Below, piece after piece: positions 27,845-36,246 of a DNA stretch of 64,000 bases. The stretch lies in NCBI RefSeq assembly GCF_019042245.1, contig NZ_JAHQCX010000014.1, positions 89,204 through 153,203 on the forward strand, written 5' to 3'. The position numbers were made by a program, and so were the translations under genes. The notes beneath the pieces are model-generated. The model saw nothing but the letters and a program-made list of their open reading frames with translations. It was not told the DNA's origin and searched no databases. Numbering within the stretch: the first letter of the stretch is position 1; every line of letters begins with the position of its first letter. Origin of the DNA: Diplocloster modestus (GTDB lineage Bacteria; Bacillota; Clostridia; Lachnospirales; Lachnospiraceae).

Positions 27845-28480
27845 CTAATGCACCACAGAATGACTGTGAATATAAAATTCCTCCTGACTCGGCTGGTATT
27901 TTTTCTCCATTTTTTCCAGCTTTTCATCAAAACGCTGTGCTTCTTCTTCGTCAAGCTGCATGAGCGGACTATCGTAATAAAACCATTTTCTTCCTTCTAA
28001 GGCATCTGCTCTGAGCTCTTTTACCAACATCGCCGCCGGATACGTTCCGTCCTCAAGACAGACATTGTATTTTTTACAGCTCTTAAAGCCACGGCTAACA
28101 TAATTGCCCGGGTTTCCGAATATTACAATCACATCGTAACCAAGTGCAGCAGCTTGTTCTAAGGAATACTCTATTAACATTTTTCCATACCCCATCCTTT
28201 GGTATCCGGGTAAAATGCTAACCGGGCCAAAAGTGAGGATTTCCTTTTCCTCTCCGGTTTCATCAACCAGTTTCGCTTTCGTATACATGATATTTCCTAT
28301 AATTTGACCGTCTAATTCAATCACAAAATCCAATTCCGGCAGAAAATCTTCATGCTGCCTCATGATATGAACCAGATAGTGTTCCGCACATCCTGGAACA
28401 TATAAATTATAAAAAGCTTTTCTGGTGATTTCTTCCACTATCGCATAATCCGCTTCCTGTTCATTTCTAATATTTATCAT
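27845..28480 (-). CDS. GNAT family N-acetyltransferase
   Basis: A 211-residue enzyme with an acetyl-CoA fold. The pyrophosphate-binding region is visible as ILPGYQRMGYGKMLIEYSLEQA (residues about 91-112), followed by GNPGNYVSRGFKSC, typical of the YhbS-like group. The acceptor, a small molecule or protein, cannot be predicted. AAAAGGAG precedes the ATG. No co-transcribed neighbour: the downstream side faces nox and the upstream side is a 227-bp gap holding a structured element. Confidence 0.85.
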   Translation of the reverse strand: MINIRNEQEADYAIVEEITRKAFYNLYVPGCAEHYLVHIMRQHEDFLPELDFVIELDGQIIGNIMYTKAKLVDETGEEKEILTFGPVSILPGYQRMGYGKMLIEYSLEQAAALGYDVIVIFGNPGNYVSRGFKSCKKYNVCLEDGTYPAAMLVKELRADALEGRKWFYYDSPLMQLDEEEAQRFDEKLEKMEKKYQPSQEEFYIHSHSVVH

Positions 28481-28587
28481 ATATAATTCTCCTTTTCTTC
28501 TATATTATAATCATGAATCAATCATTTAAAACAGACAAAATATCAGTAAAAAATAAGGAACAGATCATGCAGAAATACAAACGCCGC

Positions 28588-28690
28588 AGGACCGGGACAC
28601 TGTCTGAGCCGAATGGCAAGTTGTGTCCCGGTCCTGCTGGCAAGAGGTTCCCGCCCCTTTGGGGCGATCCATTCTTGGATCCGGCCTATA
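28588..28690. repeat. Palindromic element, relative of the 45853-46087 inverted repeat
   Basis: AGGACCGGGACAC (28588-28600) and GTGTCCCGGTCCT (28623-28635) form a perfect 13-bp stem around the loop TGTCTGAGCCGAATGGCAAG. The loop and the following GGCAAGAGGTTCCCGCC match the centre of the long inverted repeat at 45853-46087, although the stem bases differ. It lies just behind vanW. It is either a shortened copy of the same element or a shared RNA structure. Confidence 0.65.
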
Positions 28691-28707
28691 CGATTTAATT
28701 CCCGTCA

Positions 28708-29388
28708 CTATTTGGCCTGTTCGCCGGCGTCCGTCGGTGCCCCGTCCAGTTCCGGCACCGGAACCGGACGGTCCGCCAGAATACATCCATACAGACATTC
28801 CTCGTCAAAAGAAAAATCCAGCTGAAACGTGGCGTTGGTTTCATTTCGCACCTTCAGGTCCAGCCAGCCCTCGCTAACCGTAGCGTCCACCCAGCTTGGC
28901 ACTCCCGATTCCGGTACCGGGAAGCTGTGTTTCGCATGGTTATGATGCTCCACGACAGATAGCGGCGTGTGCTGGAAAAGCCAATAGAGCAGATTACTCA
29001 GCTGACAGAGCCCTCCCCCGTAGACCCCCTGGATCTCGCCGTGCACCAGGCAGAGGCCGTCTTTATATCGCTCCTGCCTGTCCGCGTACCGGGCCAGCTG
29101 CCAGAATGAAAAGGTCTCACCCGGGCGGATCAGAATGCGGTCCATGGTCTTCACGGCCAGCTTCAGATTATGAACCTTGTTATATTGATATTGGATATCG
29201 TATCCTGTATTCGGATTGATCAACAGCGAATGTGTCTCGAAGATCAGGTGGGGCAGCAGGCCTTCTTCCTTCATATGGCAATAAACTGCCTTGTCAAATT
29301 TCATTTTCAGGTAGAACAGGAATTTTCTCTGTTTCTGCCGCAGGGGCAGGAGGAAGGGAAATAGCTCTGTCAGCCGTTTTCTTTTCAT
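28708..29388 (-). CDS. vanW: VanW family protein
   Basis: A 226-residue protein of the VanW family, an accessory protein of some glycopeptide-resistance operons whose biochemical role is not known. Conserved blocks are RPGETFSFWQL (about 91-101) and the cysteine-containing GGGLCQLSNLLYW. The basic N-terminus is not a clear signal peptide. Its ATG overlaps the end of the NhaC gene by 4 bp, indicating translational coupling. Last gene of the vanG-like operon. Confidence 0.88.
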   Translation of the reverse strand: MKRKRLTELFPFLLPLRQKQRKFLFYLKMKFDKAVYCHMKEEGLLPHLIFETHSLLINPNTGYDIQYQYNKVHNLKLAVKTMDRILIRPGETFSFWQLARYADRQERYKDGLCLVHGEIQGVYGGGLCQLSNLLYWLFQHTPLSVVEHHNHAKHSFPVPESGVPSWVDATVSEGWLDLKVRNETNATFQLDFSFDEECLYGCILADRPVPVPELDGAPTDAGEQAK

Positions 29389-30836
29389 GATAAAGCGCCT
29401 CCCTTTTCCTGCTCCTTCTGGGCCAGGGCCCTCATGCCGTCCTGACGTCCGACGCCGAATATAATACTGACAGCCATAACCACCAGCATGGCGAAGGAGT
29501 AGAACACGAACGGAGTAATCTGCCCTGCCGTCAGTGGAGCCGCGCTGTCAGCCGCGAATCCCAGGGTATAGATAATTGCCGGCGTCCATGGCATACAGTA
29601 TACAAGTGTATTGGACTGTGCATCCAACAGATTCGCCGTCCGGTACGGACTGATTCCGAATTTCTGGGAAATGGGCTTCGCAAAAGAAGCTCCTACCGCC
29701 AGGATTGCCGGGGCATTGAGACCCATGATGGCCGACAGCCCGATCACCATCAGGGAAATCACGACTTCAGCAGCAGCCGGCCCTCTGGCGATACGGCTGA
29801 TGACCCCCAGCAGCTTCAGATCACCGTGTCCGGCCCGCATGATCGAGGTTGCCCCAAAGAGCAGCAGCGCCAGCACACAGACCTGGATCATGCTGCTGAG
29901 ACCGGTATACAGTACGCCTCCCACCGTCCGGTCCAGCCCTTCCCCCGATACGGAGAACAACGCAGGTATGGACGCCTCAGCCGCGTCGATCTGCACGATA
30001 TCGATCAGGCCCGCCGCCACTGCGACCGCCCCGGCCGCCACGATGCCGATACTGGTGGCGATGATAATATTTCCCGTCCTGGCCGCTATGATAATCGTCA
30101 GGATTACCGGCAGGAACATGAACAAAGTTTTCGGATCATAGGCATAAGAACCCGCTGGCGCGCCGGACTGGTTCAGCACGATTCCGGCCGCCACGATGGC
30201 CAATATCGTAAGCGCCGCGGCAGCCAGCGCGTATTTAAGCCTCGAGCGCACGACTCCCGGCACATCCACACCCTGGGAAGCCGCAGAGCAGATCGTCGTA
30301 TCCGAGATAGGGGCCAGATTATCCCCAAAGGCCGCGCCTGAGATGATCGCGCCGGCCAGAATCCCCGGATGGGCTCCCAGCGCCAGACCGGCCGGATAAA
30401 GTACCCCCATGCCGGCGGCGATGGTCCCGAATCCGGTACCGGAGGCCGTGGCGAAGATCGCGGAGGCGATAAACGCGATCACTGCGAAGAGAATACCATT
30501 GACGCCAATCCCCGCCGCCAGACCTGCCACTCCGGCAGCCAGACCGGATTCCCGCAGGATTCTGGAAAAGACTCCCGCGAACAGCCAGCAGACCACCGGC
30601 ACGATGGCTTCTTTGCTGGCCATCCCGTCGATCATGGCGTCCGCATAATGCTTTTTGTCCTTGGCCAGGAAGAAGGAGAGCAGCAGTCCCAGAAACGCGG
30701 GCAGCCACAGCGCCCCATCGGAAATCGACCCAAAGTAAAATGTCGTAATGACAATACACACGATGAAGATGACGAACGGCAGAAAGGAAACCCATTCTCC
30801 GCCGTAAAATTCTAATTTTTCCCTCTCATTTTTCAT
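29385..30836 (-). CDS. NhaC family Na+/H+ antiporter-like transporter
   Basis: A 483-residue polytopic membrane protein with about twelve hydrophobic segments. Family features include the repeated GxGFGTIAAGMG and AGAIISGAAFGDNLAPISDTT stretches of the NhaC/ArsB-like fold. NhaC proteins exchange Na+ for H+, but close relatives move organic acids or amino acids. It lies inside the vanG-like operon, 12 bp after vanXY, and overlaps vanW by 4 bp. That is not its usual place: reference vanG operons carry the serine racemase/transporter VanT. It might import serine or another substrate for the ligase, but this is only an inference. Confidence 0.87.
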   Translation of the reverse strand: MKNEREKLEFYGGEWVSFLPFVIFIVCIVITTFYFGSISDGALWLPAFLGLLLSFFLAKDKKHYADAMIDGMASKEAIVPVVCWLFAGVFSRILRESGLAAGVAGLAAGIGVNGILFAVIAFIASAIFATASGTGFGTIAAGMGVLYPAGLALGAHPGILAGAIISGAAFGDNLAPISDTTICSAASQGVDVPGVVRSRLKYALAAAALTILAIVAAGIVLNQSGAPAGSYAYDPKTLFMFLPVILTIIIAARTGNIIIATSIGIVAAGAVAVAAGLIDIVQIDAAEASIPALFSVSGEGLDRTVGGVLYTGLSSMIQVCVLALLLFGATSIMRAGHGDLKLLGVISRIARGPAAAEVVISLMVIGLSAIMGLNAPAILAVGASFAKPISQKFGISPYRTANLLDAQSNTLVYCMPWTPAIIYTLGFAADSAAPLTAGQITPFVFYSFAMLVVMAVSIIFGVGRQDGMRALAQKEQEKGGALS

Positions 30837-30848
30837 TAAGATCCCCCT

Positions 30849-31616
30849 CTAATCGATTATGTTCTGCCAGAACATAGTGATAATAAATCCATCCACGTTG
30901 TTACCGGATACCGTACAGCTGCAGAGCTCCGGGCAAGGTATGTGAACCGGCTCATCGCCCGCTTCCACCGTGAAAATCTCGTAATGCTTTCCATGAAGAT
31001 CGATGAGCAGATGGTTTCCGTCATATGGAAAATTTTTCAGATAAGCCAGATATTCTTCCAGTGCGAAATTATGCATCTGCATCAGGGATGCGTGGGGCCT
31101 GCCAACATACCGGAAATGCCAGGGCTCCTGCGCCACGCCGGTAATCGTTTCTTTGCGCTGCTGGTAGCGCTCCACAAAGCCGTATCTGGGCGCCAGCTGC
31201 CGAAAGAGCTGGCAGATTCCCGTATAGGGAAATTCCGGCGCTATGAAATCAATGTCCGTCAGATTTTCCGCCAGATCAATGGCCAGGCCGGTCTGATGCT
31301 CGCTGCCGTCGGGCGGCGCCACGTATTTTACCGTGTATTCTTTTCCATTTTCCTCCATGGAACTGGTGTATATGTCTTCCTGATCCTCTCTGGTCCGGAA
31401 TCCGCTGACCGGTACGATCTGCGCTTCCGCCTCCAGGTCCCGCAGCAATTTTCCAAGGCTTTCCACCGCTTCTTTTGCCAGTAGAATATCCGCATAATCC
31501 GGGCGGACCGGCTTCAGGGATACCTCCTTGCGCTCCGGGGATACCGGAAAGCTTCTGTTGACCAGGATCAGACTGCCTTCTGTTATATTTTCTTTCTTTA
31601 AAGTGATTGTTTTCAT
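30849..31616 (-). CDS. vanXY: VanXY-type D,D-peptidase
   Basis: A 255-residue zinc peptidase of the VanY/VanXY family, which removes D-Ala-ending dipeptides and pentapeptide tails so that only altered precursors remain. Zinc and catalytic residues are visible: His107 and Asp114 in SEHQTGLAIDL, Glu164 and His167 in EPWHFRYVG. No signal peptide, so it is cytoplasmic like VanXY. Length and sequence resemble VanXY of the vanG type over the whole protein. It starts directly at the ligase stop codon, with GGAGG inside that gene's end. Confidence 0.92.
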   Translation of the reverse strand: MKTITLKKENITEGSLILVNRSFPVSPERKEVSLKPVRPDYADILLAKEAVESLGKLLRDLEAEAQIVPVSGFRTREDQEDIYTSSMEENGKEYTVKYVAPPDGSEHQTGLAIDLAENLTDIDFIAPEFPYTGICQLFRQLAPRYGFVERYQQRKETITGVAQEPWHFRYVGRPHASLMQMHNFALEEYLAYLKNFPYDGNHLLIDLHGKHYEIFTVEAGDEPVHIPCPELCSCTVSGNNVDGFIITMFWQNIID

Positions 31617-32666
31617 TTATACCTCCAGCGCCAGCCCGGCCAGCCGGTCCAGCATCTCTTCAAAGGAAATACCCACATCCTTTAACATGCTCGGATATCT
31701 GCTGACAGCGGTAAGTCCTGGTATGGTGTTTACTTCATTGAATACCACGTCACCTTCCGGCGTCAGGAACATATCCACTCTTGCAAAACCCTTGCAGTTA
31801 AGCGCCCGGTAGATGATCGCAGCGGTTTCCCTGATCTTTGCAGCAGTCTCCGCGTCGATTCTGGCAGGCATATGGATCTTGGCTTCTTTGCGGTGGTATT
31901 TTTCCTCAAAATCAAAGAAGCCTCCGGGGCATTCGATCTCATCCACCGTTCCGATCACCAGCTTCAGGTTGCCCAGAACAGAACATCCGACTTCAAAGCC
32001 GGGGATCTCTTCCTCAATCACCACTTTATCATCCACCTGGAAAGCGTTTTGAACCGCTTCGAACAGGCAGGCAGTATCGGTTACTCTGGTGATTCCGAAG
32101 GAGGAACCGGCTTTTACCGGTTTGACATACAGAGGATAGGTGAAGGTCGATGTACAGTGGGCCAATTTTTCGTGATCTATCTCTTCATACAGAACCACGG
32201 AACGGGGTACCTTTACTCCAGCCGCCTGGACTACCGTATGGGCAATGTCTTTATCCATGCCGATCGCGGAGCTTAAGGTATCACAGCCAACCAGCGGGAT
32301 GCCAGCCAGCTGAATCAGGCCCTGTACGGTGCCGTCCTCCCCATTTTTACCATGGAGGACCGGAAAGGCCAGATCCAGAGGGGTTCTCAGCGTACTCCCC
32401 TGGCGGAATTCAATGAGGCAGTGCTGCGTCCGGTCCGGAGAAATGATCGCCGGTGTACAGTCCTGTCCGTTGCACCAGGTGTCTTCCAGGATTTTCTCCG
32501 CCTCTCCCCTGAAACGGTACCAGCCGCCCTGTCGGGTAATTCCCACCGGGATTACCTCATATTTTTCACGATTCAAATGTGTGATCACCGCATGGGCGGA
32601 CTCCAGGGACACTTCGTACTCGTTTGAATTCCCTCCGAATAAAACCGCAATCCTTTTCAGTTCCAT
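31617..32666 (-). CDS. vanG: VanG-type D-alanine:D-serine ligase
   Basis: A 349-residue ATP-grasp ligase. The opening KRIAVLFGGNSNEYEVSLESA, the VFPVLHGKNGEDGTVQGL block, YVKPVKAGSSFGI and VVFNEVNTIPGLT match D-Ala:D-X ligases. The loop FDFEEKY resembles FDYTEKY of VanG rather than the housekeeping Ddl loop, which favours D-Ala-D-Ser synthesis. Such precursors lower vancomycin binding. First gene of a four-gene operon (ligase, VanXY, NhaC, VanW) with GAGGAGG before the ATG. No VanR, VanS or VanT gene is found beside it, so expression and D-serine supply are unclear. Confidence 0.9.
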   Translation of the reverse strand: MELKRIAVLFGGNSNEYEVSLESAHAVITHLNREKYEVIPVGITRQGGWYRFRGEAEKILEDTWCNGQDCTPAIISPDRTQHCLIEFRQGSTLRTPLDLAFPVLHGKNGEDGTVQGLIQLAGIPLVGCDTLSSAIGMDKDIAHTVVQAAGVKVPRSVVLYEEIDHEKLAHCTSTFTYPLYVKPVKAGSSFGITRVTDTACLFEAVQNAFQVDDKVVIEEEIPGFEVGCSVLGNLKLVIGTVDEIECPGGFFDFEEKYHRKEAKIHMPARIDAETAAKIRETAAIIYRALNCKGFARVDMFLTPEGDVVFNEVNTIPGLTAVSRYPSMLKDVGISFEEMLDRLAGLALEV

Positions 32667-33113
32667 TTTTAGACCCTCCTCTGATCTGATTGGTCTTCTG
32701 ATCCACTTTATTTTAAATAACCTATTGTTTTATCTTTTCGTTTTTAGCAGTGGATACGCGACTCGTTTTAAGATGTTTTAATGGTATCAGAGTTTCGGGG
32801 AAAGTCCTTTAAGTTTGATTTATAAGTTTATTAAGATATTCTTATTTTCCACTTAACATTGTCTGTACATGCTGTTTTTTGTCAGATTCACGGGCTTATT
32901 TACCGGCCGGTTCTTTTAGAGGGATGTTTTCTTACATAGTCATATTGACCGCAGCGTCGCTGTTCGTGACGATTCTGAATTATACGCATAAAAAATAGCC
33001 GTCCTAGCCCTGGCAAGCTGACGACTATTTTTTCGTTTCGTTTTCACCGGGACAGGTGAGGTGCACTCACCTTCCGGCTGTCTCATCTATGCTGCTGTTA
33101 ATGCTGCCGGCTC
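32667..33113. other. 447-bp gap upstream of the vanG-like operon
   Basis: No gene is seen. The left 200 bp are AT-rich and should hold the operon promoter, but I could not assign one. A terminator lies at 32990-33033. A 7-bp hairpin AGGTGAG/CTCACCT sits at 33054-33072, close behind the D-aminoacylase stop codon. Confidence 0.5.
32990..33033. terminator. Bidirectional intrinsic terminator
   Basis: AAAAAATAGCCGTC (32990-33003) pairs with GACGACTATTTTTT (33020-33033) with one mismatch. U-runs result on both strands. It ends the D-aminoacylase transcript, whose stop codon lies 80 bp upstream on the minus strand, and insulates the vanG-like operon. Confidence 0.8.
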
Positions 33114-34736
33114 TCACCGCAAAGCATCACCGTTCAGGAGCACCCGGCCGGACCACTGCTTCTGAATCTGGTCTCGGACCACGGCCGGCTCCCCATTCAC
33201 GAACACATAGGAAAGCCCTTCCCCCAGTACCTTCGGCCGGTCATAATCCGCCCCCGTATGAATCCGGTCCAGATCGAAAACCACCAGGTCCGCGTCCATT
33301 CCTTCCCTGATCAGGCCTTTGGAACTTAGATTACACACTGACGCCGGCACAGAAGTCATCTTCCTAACCGCCGTCTCCAGCTCCAGCACTTTTTCCTCTT
33401 TCACATATTTCTCGAGCACTCTCGGAAATGTGCCATACAGCCGGGGATGCGGAATCCCGCCCGTCGGATACACCGAGTCGGAGATAATATTGCTGTAAGG
33501 ATACCGCAGCACCTTCCTGACATCATCCTCCGAGGCGATAAAATCCACCATTGAAATCTCACAATTTTCTTCCACCAGCATATCGTAAGCGCATGCATAA
33601 GGGTCCATACCCTTCAGGCGTGCGATCTCTGCCACTGACTTACCGGAATATTCCCGGTTGTTTTCCCGGTTTAACGTCGTCATCCGGATATTCTCCCACC
33701 CAATCAGATTCACCAGATTCTCAAAATCCACACCAGGTTTTTGTAATATATCCGTAAGCTTTTTCCTCATCTTTGGATCGGTCAGCCTCTTCAGGATTCC
33801 CGGAACTCCGCCCTCCAGATATTCCGGGGGCAGAATCTGAATCAGCTGTGTGGAGCCTGCCGTATAGGGATACACATCACAGCTGACAGCAAGCCCTGAC
33901 TCCCTGGCCTCATCCAGGATTTCCATGGCCTTTGCGATTCCATGTCCCCAGTTGCGCTGACCGACACATTTCAGGTGGCTCACATGAAGTGGTACCTCCA
34001 GGGACCGTGCGATCCCCACCACTTCCCTCAGGGAAGCATGAAAATTGTCGCCCTCGCCGCGGATATGCGTGAACAGCTGAACCCCGCTGCCCCTCATAGG
34101 TTCCAGTACTTTCTTAAAATCTTCAGCCGTATAATTGTATTCCGGCGCATAGACGATTCCCAGAGATACTCCCAGCGCTCCATCCGCCAGAGCTGTTTCC
34201 AGATACCGGTGCACCTGTCTGAGCTCTCCCGCCGTCAGGCTTCCACAGCGGTAACCGGCACTGGCCGCCCGGATCGTCCCGTTTCCGATCAGCATACCCA
34301 CGTTAAGCGGAAGCTTCTGTTCCTTCACCGCGTTTATGTACGCCCGATACGAGTGAAGCGGAACACCCGCCGGCATAGTACCCACGATCGGGGACAGGAA
34401 GCCTAAGATCTCCTGGCGCCGCTCCTTGGGACAGGGAATCACGCTCAGCCCGCAGTTGCCGTTCACGATCGTCGTCAGCCCCTGGCGAAGCTCCAGCTCA
34501 CCAAACCCCTCCCGGAAGACAGCCGCATCCGCGTGTCTGTGGATATCGATGAACCCCGGCGTCACATACTTCCCCTTAACATCGATGACCCGTTCTGCGC
34601 GGATCTCCTTTAAGGAATCCCCGTTTTCCGGTATAACGGCAGTAATCTTTCCGTTCAGAATCCCGACACTCCCCGTAAAAGGACGCTGCCCGCTGCCATC
34701 AACGATAACCCCATTTTTAATCAACAAGTCGAACAT
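33114..34736 (-). CDS. N-acyl-D-amino-acid deacylase / D-aminoacylase
   Basis: A 540-residue amidohydrolase of the D-aminoacylase group, which frees D-amino acids from N-acyl forms; relatives act on dihydropyrimidines. Metal-site features: GFIDIHRHADAAV (about 61-73), the conserved cysteine in NGNCGLS, FTHIRGEGDN and HVSHLKC further on, and a C-terminal GMDADLVVFD. GGAGG lies before the ATG. It is transcribed alone and ends at the terminator in front of the vanG-like operon. The neighbourhood with D-amino acid ligase and D,D-peptidase genes is suggestive, but no functional link is proven. Confidence 0.87.
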   Translation of the reverse strand: MFDLLIKNGVIVDGSGQRPFTGSVGILNGKITAVIPENGDSLKEIRAERVIDVKGKYVTPGFIDIHRHADAAVFREGFGELELRQGLTTIVNGNCGLSVIPCPKERRQEILGFLSPIVGTMPAGVPLHSYRAYINAVKEQKLPLNVGMLIGNGTIRAASAGYRCGSLTAGELRQVHRYLETALADGALGVSLGIVYAPEYNYTAEDFKKVLEPMRGSGVQLFTHIRGEGDNFHASLREVVGIARSLEVPLHVSHLKCVGQRNWGHGIAKAMEILDEARESGLAVSCDVYPYTAGSTQLIQILPPEYLEGGVPGILKRLTDPKMRKKLTDILQKPGVDFENLVNLIGWENIRMTTLNRENNREYSGKSVAEIARLKGMDPYACAYDMLVEENCEISMVDFIASEDDVRKVLRYPYSNIISDSVYPTGGIPHPRLYGTFPRVLEKYVKEEKVLELETAVRKMTSVPASVCNLSSKGLIREGMDADLVVFDLDRIHTGADYDRPKVLGEGLSYVFVNGEPAVVRDQIQKQWSGRVLLNGDALR

Positions 34737-34797
34737 CTCACACCTCCACCCACCGGATCAGCCCTTCGCATTCTGCCTTTTCCGGTAAATATAATTG

Positions 34798-36069
34798 CTA
34801 AATGACCGTATACCCTCCACGGACTTCTTCAAGCGAATGCCCTTTCAGCCCAAATTGGGGAACCTTTTTCCTCAAATCAGTTACTAACCTTTTGACAATC
34901 TCCCGTTCGTCATCCTTCCCGATCCCGGCCATAACTTCCATCATTTCCATGATTTCACGAATACTGCCTCCCGCCATAGCTAGGTTCACACAGTGATAGG
35001 TGAGCGACTCCGCCATCTCCTCAGGCATATCCAGATTTATACAAAAGCACTCCTCCATCTCCTGATAATATTCCTGCTCCGGTAAATACTCATCCCAATA
35101 CATATCCTGAATTTCTTCCAGTGTAAAATTCCGATAATCCAGATTCGGGTATTTAGCTCTCTGCGTCAGTATATCCCCGCACTTCTCTTCCGGAATGAGT
35201 GAGACAAAGAACTGATCGCTTTTTTCAAACATATACAGCTCTTCCCATAGAATAAAACGATCCTTGATGAAATTTGCCCATTGGTCCACAGGCATCTTCT
35301 CACCGGCAGCTCTGAATATGGCTAATAAGTGCTCTATTTCCACCATTCCGTACAACGAGCAGGCGCCCGAAGTGATTTCTTCCCAGTTGTTTAACTTTAC
35401 GATCAGTTTCTGATTGGCAGTTCCATAGAATGTTTTATGGAAAGCCTCCCGGACATGAACTGGTACCATCACACGAATGCTGTGAGTCACCGCATCATAA
35501 GAGAGATCTATCAGACCGCTTAAAACCAGCCTTTCCAGTTCCAGCTCCTTCCCGAATACCTCTATCATCTGCCCTGTCTCAAGGTCCATAATTTCTTCAA
35601 ACAAATGCACAGTCTCCTCATTGTACAGTCCTATCCATGTCATAGGCGTCTGCGTAAGCGTCTGTACAACACTGGCCGCCAGCCGCGTTTTGTTCCAGCC
35701 GGATTTCACCTCCGCATCCAACAGACTGCAAAGCTTCATCATGCTGTTTTTGTTATAATCCGTAAGAACCTGTTCCCACGTTCTGGCGGTGCGGCCTTTG
35801 ATAATAAAAAACTCGGGCAGTTCCGACAGCATCTGTTCCATAATCTCCGGTTCCGGATACTCCCCCTCATCCGGTGTCCACTCCTCAGATTCTATCATCT
35901 TTATAAACGATTCTTTGATATTTTCACTGCCACTGTGCAGAAGAAAGACTTTCTCTTCCATTGACATGTTTTTTTTAAGATCGTGTTTTTCCTCTTCTCT
36001 ATTTAATTTCTTCGTAGCGTCCAGTACTTCCCGGTATGTCTTATCCTGTCCTTTGTCACCTTTCTTCAT
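34798..36069 (-). CDS. Hypothetical protein, acidic, mostly helical
   Basis: A 423-residue protein that I do not recognise. The first 45 residues are strongly charged (Lys/Glu/Asp) and the rest is rich in Glu, Met and Leu with amphipathic helix patterns; no signal peptide, membrane segment or catalytic motif stands out. Tyr-, Asp- and Glu-rich stretches such as MYWDEYLPEQEYYQEMEE near residue 320 are notable. GGAGG lies before the ATG, and base use is like the neighbours, so it is a real gene. It appears monocistronic between the D-aminoacylase and the LacI fusion gene. A helical-repeat scaffold is possible but unproven. Confidence 0.75.
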   Translation of the reverse strand: MKKGDKGQDKTYREVLDATKKLNREEEKHDLKKNMSMEEKVFLLHSGSENIKESFIKMIESEEWTPDEGEYPEPEIMEQMLSELPEFFIIKGRTARTWEQVLTDYNKNSMMKLCSLLDAEVKSGWNKTRLAASVVQTLTQTPMTWIGLYNEETVHLFEEIMDLETGQMIEVFGKELELERLVLSGLIDLSYDAVTHSIRVMVPVHVREAFHKTFYGTANQKLIVKLNNWEEITSGACSLYGMVEIEHLLAIFRAAGEKMPVDQWANFIKDRFILWEELYMFEKSDQFFVSLIPEEKCGDILTQRAKYPNLDYRNFTLEEIQDMYWDEYLPEQEYYQEMEECFCINLDMPEEMAESLTYHCVNLAMAGGSIREIMEMMEVMAGIGKDDEREIVKRLVTDLRKKVPQFGLKGHSLEEVRGGYTVI

Positions 36070-36246
36070 CCAAATTCCTCCATCATTCGTGTTACGCTAT
36101 ATCATCACTGGTTTATCCCATACTTTACCATGATAATATCATAAATCAGCATACAAGTGTATACTTATTACAGAGTATTTCCTCCAATTCTTCCTCTGTA
36201 TGGCAGCATCCGTTCTTAATCCAGTATGTCTGTACATTCCAATCTC

